From Epinephelus fuscoguttatus (lineage: Eukaryota > Chordata > Actinopteri > Perciformes > Serranidae): a stretch of 64,000 bases of DNA. The position numbers were made by a program, and so were the translations under genes. Positions 54,901 through 64,000 of the stretch are shown piece by piece. Below the pieces are notes generated by a model. It ran no database searches. It saw only the letters and a program-made list of their open reading frames with translations, and was not told the DNA's origin. The DNA is taken from contig NC_064766.1 in the NCBI RefSeq assembly GCF_011397635.1, forward strand, positions 42,465,100-42,529,099. Reading direction: 5' to 3'. Numbering within the stretch: the first letter of the stretch is position 1; each line of letters opens with the position of its first letter.

Positions 54901-57361
54901 ACAGATCGTACAGATCTGTCTGTTCAGCCAGCCGTCCAGCTGGAAGTGACTGTCGTTAGCGTGACGTCATGATGATTCAGTCTAGAGTCCTTGTTTTTAT
55001 TCTTCTCTCTGTCCCGTGAACTGCAGCTAACGTTAGCGAAGCTAGCAGCAGAATACGTGGACACTGAGCTAACATGATGTTGATGCTAATCACAGGCGGT
55101 TCATTAACAGTTTAGGTTTTTTACATTCAGGGAATTTGTTTTAGTGCTGAGACATAAAAAACATCCTGAATATAAAACAGAAAAAAAACACAATAAAGAG
55201 TTCAGTTTATTAAATTCGTACAGCTGCACAACGACTGCACTGATATACATGAACAATACCACGTTAGCTTGTGTTTATTTAGTGGTAGTTATATTAGTGT
55301 AATGTCAGAAATCCATCATAAGCTAACAGGACCTGAGCTAACGTTAGTAGTGTTTATCTATAGCTAAGCAGCTAATTGCATTTCTTCAGTAAAATCTTTC
55401 ACAAGCGGAAAGAAGCACCATCATTGGCACGAATACTCCTCGGGGGCTGTTCATTTGATAAAACCCATTAGCCACGTAAAAATTAAGATGGCCACCATTT
55501 TTTCCAAGCTGGCCGCCAATTCAATCCCAGAAATGCTATTTTGGGAGCAACTTTGTGTAAAATTGTCCAATAAGTATAATCTTGATATCTAATCATACAT
55601 TTTTGACCACAGAGAGGACAGATTATTGTATTGGAGAGGCCAAGAAGCTTCCTTCTACCATATTTTCAGCTTACTGATCTCTGGGCTGCTAATTTGAATG
55701 TCGTGCAAGGTGTAAATGCTACCGCTTTGGTCTTGCTTGCACAGCACTGTGTAGCTGCAGATGTGAAGATTAGGCTCTGTTTCATAGGTTAGTTAGAGCA
55801 TAGTTTAGTTATACTCTAACACAACTGTTGAGTCTAGAATGTTAAGGTTATTGACATTACAGATGAATTTGATGTGAAAAATGTACATTGATTCTAAAAT
55901 GTTCAGGTTACACATACTTGCATTTTACATTTTGTATGTTTTATGCTATACTGTACAAATGACATGTACAGTAGTAAGCAAAGGATCATATTCAACTTCT
56001 CATGAGCAAATCAATTGACCGTTTTTGTACATTTCTAATAAATGTTTTGCTGGAATGATGTTGTGTTTATGCATAATTTGAGTAAATGGCATAAAGAGAT
56101 ATAAAAATGATGTCTGATGTATACATTTGAATTTTCCATAGTTAAAAACTAATTTGACACCAGAATCATTGAAATTGGCCCAGAAAATGAAGTTTGTCAT
56201 AATAGATGGTTGAAATGGCGGCCATCTTTAAAAATGGCAGCCATTTTGAAATTTACGTGGCTAATGGGATTTTTCAAAAGAATGACCCGAGGGGAACACT
56301 CAGTCAAATTTTGGTGCTTCTTTCCAGATTTTAAAGATTATTTTGCTTATCTGCTGAGCTATACCCATTATCCAGTGTATGCCAATGAGTCGTTAGCCGT
56401 TAGCCATTAGCCGGAATAAACTAATTTTCACTTACTAGATAGATGTTTTTTTTTTCTTTTTTTTTTTTTTAATTTTAAGTTAAATTTAGCGGGGCTAAAC
56501 TACAGCTAATCCATCATAAGCTAACAGGAACAAAGCTAACATTACTTTGGTAGTGTTAGCCATTACCAGGGCTAAGCTAATGTTAACTCACTAGATTCAT
56601 GTTTGTTTTTTTAGATTTTTAAGTTAAATTTAGGCGGGGTTAAATAAGACTAATCCAGCATAAGCTAACAGGAACAAACAACACATCAAATTATTTTTAT
56701 TAATTATTTTTTATATAAAAACACTCAAACTATAAAATAAAGAAAACTTGTGTCGTCTTTAAGCTAATGTTTAGCATTATGGTCTGTTAGTGACTAACAG
56801 CAGGAAACTAACGCACCTTGCAGGTTATTGTTTGTTTCAGCGTTTAAACATGTTGTTTGTTTGTTTGTTGGTGCTTCATCAGAAACGTCGCAGCACCACA
56901 AAAGTTCGCAGCAGTCCTGGAGCTAAAGTCCGTGTGACGGCGAAGAAGGCGGCCAGTTCAAGAGCCACCACGCAAACAGTCGGCGTGAACAAGAGAGCCA
57001 TGGCCTACAGAGCCAAGGTAATACACTACACAACCATGACTACACAACTACACACTGTAAAATAAATCTCATTTTATTATGTGGTTTCAGTTTTCTTTTT
57101 ATTTTGTGGAGTGGGCATTTTGAACCCTCAGTGCCGTCTGTCAGGTCTGTGTCTGTCTTCCAGCAGGACATGACCGACTCAGACGAGGAGAAGAGTGACT
57201 CGTCTGACTCTGACGAAGATGACGAGACTTCAGGAAGCACCGACAGCGACGATGAGGATGATGAGGTGAGAACACAAAACAAAAACTGAAGGATTTCAGG
57301 GAGCATTTAATCAATCCCTTTAAAACGACCCCAAATTAAGGGTTAGTTAGGGGATAAATGA

Positions 57362-57398
<37 letters not shown>

Positions 57399-57859
57399 GA
57401 GTATCTTAATGGACTTATTTTAATTTTAAAGGGTTTTGACAGCAAAGGTCTTAAAATGAATCAGGCATGAAAGACTGATTCTTTAAAAGTACCTTAATTT
57501 TGCACTTAAGGGATTCACTACAAATCTGATCTGTAAAAAACTTAATGGATTATTATACAATGTTTTTTAATGTTTTTTTAAGGGTTTTGTGTTCCATCCC
57601 TGAATTTTCCCTTAAACTAAAACGTGATGGAAAAACTCAGGTTCTTTATTTTATACACGTGTGTAGGTCTTCACTGCTTACGAAAACTCTTAACTGATAT
57701 AGAAACACTTAAAACTGCATCAGGTGATTATTAGCACATTATTAAAGGGAAGATTTTTTTTTTTTTGTCTTTTGTCAGAATGACGATGAGGACGAGGATG
57801 ACGAGGACGATGAAGATCAGACCTCCTCAGAGGAATCTAGTGACTCAGACTCGGACTAG
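44570..57859 (+). CDS. ubtf: ubtf: upstream binding transcription factor (UBF), RNA polymerase I, lacking HMG box 4
   Basis: UBF dimers coat active rDNA in the nucleolus, bend DNA through tandem HMG boxes and support SL1 recruitment and promoter escape (family knowledge). Coding exons: 44570-44630, 44762-44937, 47640-47723, 48724-48879, 49028-49092, 49219-49339, 49449-49559, 49890-50017, 50227-50368, 50468-50509, 50791-50904, 50989-51147, 51555-51665, 52290-52387, 52760-52949, 54476-54523, 56883-57017, 57164-57265, 57779-57859. They join in frame for 707 codons plus TAG; human UBF is about 764. Most of the shortfall is the absent box 4. The start could be the Met codon at 44570 or 44573; MNGSSS resembles the known MNGEAD start, favouring 44573. 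Teleosts also carry a ubtf-like paralogue, so orthology needs a tree. Confidence 0.95.
45090..46148. other. ubtf intron 3: GCTA-rich DNA
   Basis: No coding signal. Frequent GCTAGC, TTAGCTAGC and GCTAACG motifs from 45420 to 46050 suggest old decayed repeats, but no clear unit length. Confidence 0.35.
46212..46246 (-). ncRNA. hammerhead-ribozyme-like core, left copy
   Basis: Minus strand: CTAATGA (46246-46240; one change from CTGATGA), stem II GACGC/GTGTC around AGTTG, GAAAC (46223-46219), a four-base loop GTTA, then GTC (46214-46212). GTC is the classic cleavage triplet. Penelope-like elements are known to carry minimal hammerheads in their terminal repeats. Stem I pairing is not evident, and the G-to-A change in the core should reduce activity. 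Confidence 0.6.
47166..47200 (+). ncRNA. hammerhead-ribozyme-like core, right copy
   Basis: CTGATGA (47166-47172) is intact. Stem II is GATGC/GCGTC around AGTTG with one G-U pair (47174-47188), then GAAAC (47189-47193) and GTTAGCC. The triplet after the GTTA loop is GCC instead of GTC. So each copy keeps what the other has lost. Confidence 0.6.
47640..49092 (+). CDS. ubtf: ubtf exons 4-6: HMG box 1
   Basis: Exon 4 gives [20 protein letters not shown] and PYKGKKLK. Exon 5 (48724-48879) is almost identical to vertebrate [23 protein letters not shown], then [20 protein letters not shown]. Exon 6 (49028-49092) gives [20 protein letters not shown]. Box 1 is the main DNA-bending box. The exon 5 donor is AAG|GTCTGA (48880), a weak site next to a CA microsatellite (48895-48932). 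Confidence 0.95.
47877..48175 (+). mobile_element. V-SINE-like element, copy 2
   Basis: tRNA-like head GGGCAGCAGTAGCTCAGTCC (A box) and GTCGCTGTTCAAGTCTCGGT (B box), central AGGTGCCCTCGAGAAAGGCA, CCCCCTCACTCTGACATCTC and a TTAATAAAGTGGTGATGAT end. It lies in ubtf intron 4. Confidence 0.8.
49219..49559 (+). CDS. ubtf: ubtf exons 7-8: HMG box 2
   Basis: Exon 7 gives [20 protein letters not shown] and [20 protein letters not shown]. Exon 8 (49449-49559) gives [20 protein letters not shown] and [14 protein letters not shown]. In mammals, skipping of the exon corresponding to exon 8 makes the UBF2 isoform (family knowledge); this 111-bp exon is likewise a multiple of three, so the same skipping is possible. 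Confidence 0.94.
49566..49770. repeat. short tandem repeat in ubtf intron 8
   Basis: GAACCAGACTGACCT-type units of 10 and 15 bases (AACCAGACTG, ACCTGAACCAGACTG) in mixed order, just downstream of the exon 8 donor (49560). Confidence 0.88.
49890..50509 (+). CDS. ubtf: ubtf exons 9-11: HMG box 3
   Basis: Exon 9 gives [20 protein letters not shown] then [20 protein letters not shown]. Exon 10 (50227-50368) gives [20 protein letters not shown] and [20 protein letters not shown]. Exon 11 (50468-50509) gives [14 protein letters not shown]. All match the UBF box 3 order without gaps. Confidence 0.95.
50791..51665 (+). CDS. ubtf: ubtf exons 12-14: linker with no box 4, then HMG box 5
   Basis: Exon 12 (50791-50904) encodes [18 protein letters not shown] and ends [11 protein letters not shown], the linker after box 3. 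After an 84-bp intron, exon 13 (50989-51147) starts [11 protein letters not shown] and reaches [20 protein letters not shown], already the start of box 5. Exon 14 (51555-51665) gives [20 protein letters not shown]. Canonical UBF has about 70 more residues (box 4) between these points; no coding for them exists in the 84 bases or elsewhere nearby. The exon 12 donor is AAG|GTCTGA. Confidence 0.9.
51666..52289. other. ubtf intron 14
   Basis: A/T-rich with many AAAAA runs (51735-52100); I see no element or gene. Confidence 0.4.
52290..52949 (+). CDS. ubtf: ubtf exons 15-16: HMG box 6
   Basis: Exon 15 gives [15 protein letters not shown] and [14 protein letters not shown]. Exon 16 (52760-52949) gives [40 protein letters not shown] and [20 protein letters not shown]. 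This is the last box before the tail. It is canonical box 6 but the fifth box in this protein. Confidence 0.94.
52950..54475. other. ubtf intron 16
   Basis: No recognised gene. A run of 18 G lies at 53383-53400. Short ORFs around 53816-54131 on both strands match nothing I know. Confidence 0.35.
54476..57859 (+). CDS. ubtf: ubtf exons 17-20: basic linker and acidic C-terminal tail
   Basis: Exon 17 gives [16 protein letters not shown]. Exon 18 (56883-57017) is basic ([34 protein letters not shown]). Exon 19 (57164-57265; a CAG choice could move the start by one residue) and exon 20 (57779-57859) encode the acidic Ser/Asp/Glu tail ([33 protein letters not shown]) that contacts the pol I machinery and is CK2-phosphorylated in mammals. 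The acidic stretch is shorter than in human UBF. Confidence 0.93.
55402..56332. mobile_element. fold-back element in ubtf intron 17
   Basis: The arms include CCCATTAGCCACGTAAA (55466) and its reverse complement TTTACGTGGCTAATGGG (56255). Matching AAGATGGCC/GGCCATCTT and GGAAAGAAGCACC/GGTGCTTCTTTCC are at both sides. Arms are about 100 bases and imperfect; the middle (55520-56200) is A/T-rich without transposase. Confidence 0.75.
57361..57400. repeat. ATCT microsatellite
   Basis: About ten ATCT units in the last ubtf intron. Confidence 0.95.
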
Positions 57860-58240
57860 CCCCGCCCCCTCCCCCTCATTGGAGAGGAAAGGCTGTGCAG
57901 GCCACGCCTCCTCACATGCCAATCATCCAGGCGGGCCAATGAGAGAAGGTGACGCCATGCCGCGGGGGCGGGGCCTGAAGGAGCGTTTTGTTACCCGTGT
58001 GTTTGTTTTATCGAGTGTTTGTTGGTTTTTATCTGATGAATGTTTCAGTAGGGCGGAGAGCCGTTTCTTTTGTTGTTTTTTGAGCAGTGGAGGGGGCGGT
58101 GCTTGTACAGTTTGACAGACAGGGGGAGGGGCGGAGCCTATTGGCTGTCGTTTGTTACAGCTGAGGGAGGAGCCAGTGTTCAGCCTCCAATCAGATGCCT
58201 GCCTGAGAAAATTAATTAATAAATGCACTTTTTCTCATTG
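57860..58240 (+). promoter_or_regulatory. ubtf: ubtf 3' untranslated region with polyadenylation signal
   Basis: GC-rich untranslated sequence after the TAG, with AATAAA at 58218-58223 followed by a T-rich stretch. The spacing fits a normal cleavage site near 58240. Confidence 0.7.
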
Positions 58241-58473
58241 TTGTCTGATTTCATGATGTACTGAAATGCACCATGACATCACACCGTGACATCACACTAT
58301 GACATCACACTATGAAACCGTAATTACAGAGGAAGTCCTCAGCTCATTCTGATCATGTTTAAAGTTTCTATTAACATGTTCAAACACACGTCATATTTCT
58401 CATTCTGTGATGAACACCTGGAGCCAAAAAGCTTATTATGCTCTGACTGGTCAGAGTTTACAGGTGTATTCTT

Positions 58474-58673
58474 TTTTTTTAAAGATATTTTTGGGGGGCA
58501 TTTTTAACCTTTATTGTAATAGGACAGACAAGTGTGGGAGGGAGAGGGAGAGTGTGAGGGGGAGAGAGAGAGACATGCAGCAAAGGGCCACAGGCTGGAG
58601 TCGAACCCAGGCTGCTGTGGCAACAGCCTTGTACATGGGGCGCCTGCCCTATCCACTAAGCCACCGACGCCCC
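58474..58673 (-). mobile_element. tRNA-derived SINE with 14-bp target duplication
   Basis: Minus strand: GGTGGCTTAGTGGATAGGGC (A box), CCTGGGTTCGACTCCAGCCT (B box), CCCTTTGCTGCATGTCTCTC, then TACAATAAAGGTTAAAAATG. ACAGGTGTATTCTT flanks both sides (58460-58473 and 58674-58687), the mark of LINE-driven retroposition. Confidence 0.93.
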
Positions 58674-59084
58674 ACAGGTGTATTCTTAAAGGAAGCCAAA
58701 ACCTGCAGTTCCTCTAACGTCCACTAGAGTGCTTCCCCTCCATGTTCACATGTAGAAATTAACATGTTTACAGCCTGTCTGGTCTCTGGAGATCATTTCT
58801 ACCTTTTTATACAACTCACCTGTTTATACTTTATTAAGACTTAAAGTTACACATCATTGAGGGGGCGGGGCCTCTTTGAGTGACAGGCTCTCTGCTGACA
58901 GTAGATAGATCCACCCTCTCACCCAAATATGGTCACTTCTGGCTCCAAATATATATATTTAAGTAAGTGAGTGAAAAAGACTAGCCGTCATTTCCGTGCA
59001 AGTGTGTTTGTGGGCTGCCTGGGAAGTAATCGTTACAATAGCATGTGGATATTAATAAATATAAATAATATAGAAAGAATCTGA

Positions 59085-59452
59085 GGGCGGCACGGTGGTG
59101 TGGTGGTTAGCACTCTCGCCTCACAGCAAAAGGGTTGCCGGTTCGATCCCGGGCGTGGGAGCCCTTCTGTGTGGAGTTTGCATGTTCTCCCTGTGTCAGC
59201 GTGGGTTTCCTCCAGGTGCTCCAGCTTCCTCCCACAGTCCAAAGACATGCAGGTTAATTGGTGACTCTAAATTGTCCGTAGGTGTGAATGTGAGTGTGAA
59301 TGGTTGTCTGTCTCTATGTGTCAGCCCTGCGATAGTCTGGCGACCTGTCCAGGGTGAACCCTGCCTCTCGCCCGATGTAGCTGGGATAGGCTCCAGCCCC
59401 CCCGCGACCCTCAAGAGGATGAAGCGGTTAGAAGATGAATGAATGAATGAAT
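59085..59452 (+). mobile_element. full-length teleost tRNA-related SINE
   Basis: Head GGCGGCACGGTGGTGTGGTG, A-box-like GTGGTTAGCACTC, B box GGTTCGATCCC, body with GCATGTTCTCCCTGTGTCAG and TTAATTGGTGACTCTAAATT, end GATGAATGAATGAATGAAT. GAATCTGA flanks it (59077-59084 and 59453-59460). This copy has a single 44-base segment where the asap1 intron copy has about 31. Confidence 0.9.
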
Positions 59453-59460
59453 GAATCTGA

Positions 59461-60943
59461 TCTGAAATCAACAGCAGGTAAGACACTGATCATGTCACGG
59501 AATCATGTCACCTACATGTAGCTACATGCTAACATCAGGGAATCATGTAGCTACATGTAGGTGACATGATTCAGTGATGTTAGCATGTAGCTACATATAG
59601 ATGACATGTTTCCCCAATGTTAGCGTGTAACTACATGCAGCAGTCGCATGGAACAGATATGATCATATGGCGCTGACATCAGCTTGTAGCAAAGTTAAAA
59701 ACGATGTTGTGAAGTGTTCTGTCGGTTTAAGAGTGATTACGTTTTGACTCTGGACCTGACAGTTGAGACTTGACCGTGACTCTGTCCATGTGTGTTGGTG
59801 ACATGATGTTGTGTTAAAGTGATACAGACGACACACAAATACACAAGTTCAGTTTGAGCTTTTATAGACATTTGAATGAATAGATTTATAGAATATAAAC
59901 AAGCTGTCTGTCCGTCTGTCCGTCACCTGATACACAAATAAATAATCTGACCTCTGACCCCGACATGAAATCACCCACACATCATCACACCAGAGCTGGC
60001 TCCTCCTCCAGGCTTTTGGCACACTCACAACGTTACCATGGTTACCCTTCTCCCTCCCTTAGTGTGCACTCAGAGAGAACTACAGTACCCATCAGCCCCT
60101 GCTTCATTGCCTCATTTTATAAAACAGTGACGCCCCGAAAAACAGAGTCCCGTACATGCATCGCTGCCGTTACCATGGTTACCATACTTTATAAAAAGGG
60201 ACTCCACCCACCCTCCCGCCCGCCCCCACCCACAAAAAAAGATATAATGTTTGTTCATCCACATAGCGACCAATCAGAACACAGCCTGCAGTTAATGTCA
60301 CGTTAAAGGACCGTCTCTGCTGTCCACGTTCCAAATCAAACCACCGTCACACCTGAGCAGGTGACAGCAACCCCGACAGTGCCCTCAAGGACACTCTGAA
60401 CATTACTAATGTTAATTCATTGTTGCAGAGTCAAAGTGCACCTGAACACACTGCCGCCGTCAACTGCAGCGGAAACAACAGAGACTCGTCATGTGATCTC
60501 GTGTTCGCCACCGGAACGACCCAGCTGCTCCAGACATCACGAGAAGAGACGGGAACTCAGAGCTGAGTGAACTTTACTGAACACTGACCACAGTGTGGGC
60601 GGAGTCTGTTCGGAGGATCGATCTGATCCCTACGATGTGACTGGTTTGGAAAATGGTCAGAAAACAGCATAACGGTCCTTTAAACAGCTGCACAGGCTGA
60701 TGGGAGTCTGAGTCCACCTGCACAGTCGTCATGTGACCTCAGTGAAGCTGCAGCGACACGTTATTTTATCGAGTCATCATTCACTGTTTGTAACCATCGT
60801 CACTGACTCGTCTCCAACTTGTCAATAACTTGTCACTGACTCGTCAGATTAGTTGATAAAATAATCAGTAGTTGCAGCTGTGATCTGAATGAACACATTA
60901 ACGTGTCACCGTTCAGAGGGCTGCTGACCTCTGACCCCCACAA

Positions 60944-60950
<7 letters not shown>
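59461..60950. other. sequence 3' of ubtf, possible minus-strand 3' untranslated region
   Basis: No coding signal on either strand. If the exon at 60999-61085 is real, part of this is its 3' untranslated region; no clear AATAAA on the minus strand was found. Confidence 0.3.

Positions 60951-60993
<43 letters not shown>
60951..60993. repeat. CA microsatellite
   Basis: About 21 CA units six bases from the proposed minus-strand stop codon. Confidence 0.96.
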
Positions 60994-60995
<2 letters not shown>

Positions 60996-60998
60996 GCG

Positions 60999-61085
60999 TC
61001 ATAGTGGGACGTCCAGCAGCTTCTTGTGCAGGTACTGTTTCACCTCCTCGATGCCATTCAGCTTCTCCAGCTCATGGTACGGCAG
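60999..61085 (-). CDS. candidate terminal exon of an unrecognised gene
   Basis: On the minus strand a good acceptor (GACTTGTTTTTTGTCTCCCC then TCAG) precedes 61085. The exon reads LPYHELEKLNG, then IEEVKQYLHKKLLDVPL and a TGA at 60999-61001: 28 codons plus stop with amphipathic helical character. Composition and splice signal look genuine. I do not recognise the protein, and no upstream exon is identifiable before the window ends. It would be convergent with ubtf. It could be a chance frame. Confidence 0.45.
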   Translation of the reverse strand: MPYHELEKLNGIEEVKQYLHKKLLDVPL

Positions 61086-61339
61086 CTGAGGGGAGACAAA
61101 AAACAAGTCAAACGCTGTCTGACATCTGAAGGCTACTGGTCCTTTTACACCGTGGTGACATCGCACCTTTATTCCTCCTCACCAGCCTGTATAAAAGGGA
61201 CAATCACAGAATGAAGGGACAGAGTTGTGTGGCCTTCAGGCTGACAGTGGAGGTGGTAACAGCGCCAAAATGATGTATGACAGGACAGCTGCAGGATGGG
61301 ATGTCTTGTGTGCGACCCACTGCGGGAGATTTAAAAGCA

Positions 61340-61700
61340 GCTAACTCAAAGATGAACAGTAGCTGTTAGCAATTAGCACCTGACTCAAAGAAGAACAGCA
61401 GCTGTTAGCAGTTAGCAGCTAACTCAAAGAAAAATAGCAGCTGTAAGCAGTTAGCAGCTAACTCAAAGAGGAACAGCAGCTGTTAGCAGTTAGCAGCTAA
61501 CTCCAAGAAGAACAACAGCAGCTGTTAGCAGTTAGCAGCTAACTCCAAGAAGAACAACAGCAGCTGTAAGCAATTAGCAGCTAACTCCAAGAAGAACAAC
61601 AGCAGCTGTTAGCAGTTAGCAGCTAACTCCAAGAAGAACAACAGCAGCTGTAAGCAATTAGCAGCTAACTCCAAGAAGAACAACAGCAGATGTTAGCAGC
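61340..61700. repeat. tandem repeat of about 45-57 bp
   Basis: Units of AGCAGCTGTTAGCAGTTAGC and AGCTAACTCCAAGAAGAACA, about seven copies with indels of AAC and short deletions. Confidence 0.85.
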
Positions 61701-61814
61701 TAACTCAAAGACAAGATCAGCTGCCATATAACAGGGATGCTAAATGATTTTTATTGGCATGTGAAGTCATTGCTATTGTTTATAAAGAGCTGCTGGCAAG
61801 TCTGTTATATGTTA

Positions 61815-62056
61815 CACTGTGTGATTTATTCTGTAGGACATCTATTGCACGTCTGTCCGTCCTGGAAGAGGGATCCCTCCTCAGTTGCTCTTCCTGAGGT
61901 TTCTACCGTTTTTTCCCTGTTAAAGGGTTTTTTGGGGAGTTTTTCCTGATCAGCTGTGAGGGTCATAAGGACAGAGGGATGTCGTATGCTGTAAAGCCCT
62001 GTGAGGCAAATTGTGATTTGTGATATTGGGCTTTATAAATAAAACTGATTGATTGA
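61815..62056 (+). mobile_element. L2-type LINE 3' tail, third copy
   Basis: From GACATCTATTGCACGTCTGT to GGGCTTTATAAATAAAACTG and GATTGATTGA, the same tail as 23180-23405 and 27180-27405. Confidence 0.85.
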
Positions 62057-62285
62057 TTGACTGACACCTGACGCCGCTCCGCTTTGAGTGCCCGCACTTT
62101 GCCAAAAAAATAAAAACAGTTTCCACCGACCTGTCGTTGCTCTGAGCTTGCACAGCGTCAGGAGGGGATTTTAAACACGGCTGTTCTCTCATTTCTATGC
62201 AAGGACTTCAAGGACCAAGTCAAAATATTTTCAAGGTATTCAAGTACTCATATTCCTGAGTCTTAAATTCAAGCACCTCAGTGTC

Positions 62286-62910
62286 TCAGTTGTGCTCATA
62301 ATTAACTCAACAAAGGGATTACCTGCACCCCCAGCTCCACCATCCTCCCTCTCCTCTGACCCCCCACCTGCACTAAAGGTCTGTGAAGAGGATGTGTGTC
62401 GGCTCTTCCAGAGTACACCATTTGCAGACGACACCATGGTCATCGGTCTAATCCGGGACTGTGATGAGTCTGCATACAGACAGGAGGTGGAGCACCTGGT
62501 CCTCTGGTGTGGTCAGAACCACCAGGAGCTGAACCCGCTCAAGACTGTGGAGATGACAGTGGACTTTAGGAGAGGCCCCCCGACACTGCCCCGCCTCACC
62601 ATCGTCAACAGCACAGTGTCTACTGTGGACACCTTCAGGTTTCTGGGTACCACAATCTCTTGACCTGAAGTGGACCTCACACATAGACGAGCTCTGGAAA
62701 AAGGCCCAGCAGAGGCTGTGCTTCCTGCGACTAGTGTTGTCACGGTACCAAAATTGGGACCCACAGTACGATACCAGTGACAGTATCAGGGTTCTATCTC
62801 TCTTCCCCCCACTTTTGTCAATTCTGGTACATTTAAAGCAAGTCTACCAGCGTCAAATTCCTTGTGTGTACACGCATACTTGGTGAATAAAGCTGATTCT
62901 GATTCTGAAC
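62286..62910 (+). mobile_element. LINE RT fragment
   Basis: FADDTMVIGLIRDCDESAYR, LNPLKTVEMTVDFRRGPP and FRFLGTTIS (62418-62663) match the RT active site FADD and downstream region of fish CR1/L2-group LINEs. The frame breaks after FLGTTIS. The tail ends AATAAAGCTGATTCTGATTC near 62905. Confidence 0.78.
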
Positions 62911-63409
62911 ATTTGAGCACCACCTGGTGGAAGTTTGTGGTTGACACAGTGTCACCTGACCTGATTAAAGACAGGTGTGCAAGGATCAGCTGAGTGCTGA
63001 AGACGACATGAGGAAATAGTCTGAAACCACTGTGTGTTCGCTTTAATCTCAGTTCACCGTTCGAAGTATGATATCATCACATCAGCTGATCGGAACTGTT
63101 TATTTTGGGGAGCGTTTGTTTTAAAGAGTTGGCGAGAGGAATCGTTTATAGCTCCACCCGTCCTTCAGATCAGACCGCCGTCCAACCAGCTGCAGCTCCA
63201 GGCGTCATCAGTGAGGACAACTGAAGGTATCATTTTAATAAACCATGTTTCCTGTCAGTCTGGTCTTCAGGTGGTGTCTTTGAGGACGTTAAGACAGTCC
63301 TTTATTTGTCCGTCCCTCATTAATGGAGACATTACCTCCACATCTGCTGTTAAATTAACCTGCAGTTATGAGTCAGACAGAGACAGACTGAGGGACGTTA
63401 GGTGTGTGC

Positions 63410-63620
63410 ATGACTGCGCCCCCTCCCATCCCTCCAACTCCATCATCAAGTTCATGGATGATACCACTGTAGTTGGGCTTATCATTAGAGGAGAAGAGAC
63501 GGCTTCCAGGGAGGAAGTCCAGAAACTGACAGAGTGGCGTTCGGCCAACAATCTGCTGCTGAACACCACCAGTCATCATAGACTTCAGAAACAAAAGAGA
63601 GGATCAGGCCCCACCATCAT
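63410..63620 (+). mobile_element. second LINE RT fragment of the same family
   Basis: HPSNSIIKFMDDTTVVGLI and EEVQKLTEWRSANNLLLNT correspond to the same RT region as 62400-62560. The active-site F-A-D-D reads F-M-D-D. Confidence 0.72.
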
Positions 63621-63709
63621 CTGACGGTTAATGGCCTCTTCGTTTGCGAGGACAAGGAGGGCGCGCAATTCCTTGTCTCCCCAGTTGCTCATCTTTACAG
63701 TGTCTGTCA

Positions 63710-64000
63710 GGTTTGTGTTTCCCTCTTGCTACTAGCTGCTCGCTAATTCCTGCTATCAGCTGTTTCCTGTTTATCCACCGCCAGTGGCTCACACGTGCGG
63801 CGTCATCAACAGCTCCTCCCACAAGTCATCAACAGCCCCTCCCACAAGTCATCAACAGCTCCTCCCACAAGTCATCAACAGCCCCTCCCACAAGTCATCA
63901 ACAGCTCCTCCCACAAGTCATCAACAGCCCCTCCCACAAGTCATCAACAGCTCCTACCACAAGTCATCAACAGCTCCTCCCACAAGTCATTAACAGCTCC
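63710..64000 (+). repeat. dispersed repeat with expanded 23-bp tandem unit
   Basis: GTCATCAACAGCTCCTCCCA plus CAA is repeated at least eight times from 63802 to the window end, with CTCC and CCCC versions largely alternating. The flank (63710-63800) matches 39490-39605 inverted. Confidence 0.85.

Overview
The window is nuclear DNA of a ray-finned fish, most likely a percomorph teleost. Two multi-exon vertebrate genes with GT-AG introns sit among CA/CT microsatellites, long minisatellites, tRNA-derived SINEs, L2-, L1- and CR1-like LINEs, a Tc1 transposon, a gypsy remnant and a Penelope-like element. No bacterial features are present.

Positions 1-29195 (+) hold asap1, an Arf GTPase-activating scaffold, cut by the left window edge. 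I could place 26 coding exons that join in frame for 1002 residues: the end of the BAR domain, PH, ArfGAP zinc finger, ankyrin repeats, a proline-rich region with LPPKP motifs, and a C-terminal SH3 ending in a stop at 29193-29195. Its introns carry most of the repeats: a splice-donor-like minisatellite (2860-3123), a 10-bp array of 170 units with no indels (5671-7370), a 20-bp array (7681-8993), a 44-bp array grown from inside a SINE (14411-15770), a fold-back DNA transposon containing a Tc1 element (16202-19737), and a cluster of nested LINEs (21200-27405).

Positions 29200-44500 are intergenic sequence and the ubtf 5' region. They hold a degraded gypsy element (30413-32588), a 2.9-kb array of an 11-bp unit (36346-39235), L1 pieces, a SINE, a diverged array of about 75 bp, and a GC-rich segment with a strong splice donor at 42820 that is probably the ubtf promoter and untranslated first exon.

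Positions 44570-57859 (+) hold ubtf, the HMG-box RNA polymerase I transcription factor UBF: 19 coding exons, 707 codons, in frame to a TAG stop. It lacks the whole HMG box 4 of the canonical protein. Its introns contain a head-to-head Penelope-like element with two hammerhead-ribozyme-like cores (46149-47265), a SINE and a fold-back element. Downstream, 57860-64000 holds SINEs, LINE tails, small tandem arrays and one candidate terminal exon of an unrecognised minus-strand gene (60999-61085).

The two genes lie in the same orientation about 15 kb apart, coding end to coding start. Nothing suggests that they act in one pathway: ASAP1 works at membranes and focal adhesions, UBF in the nucleolus. 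The most notable points are the box-4-less ubtf, the inverted Penelope copy with ribozyme cores, the donor-like repeat beside a real donor, and several nested insertions whose target-site duplications can be read directly.
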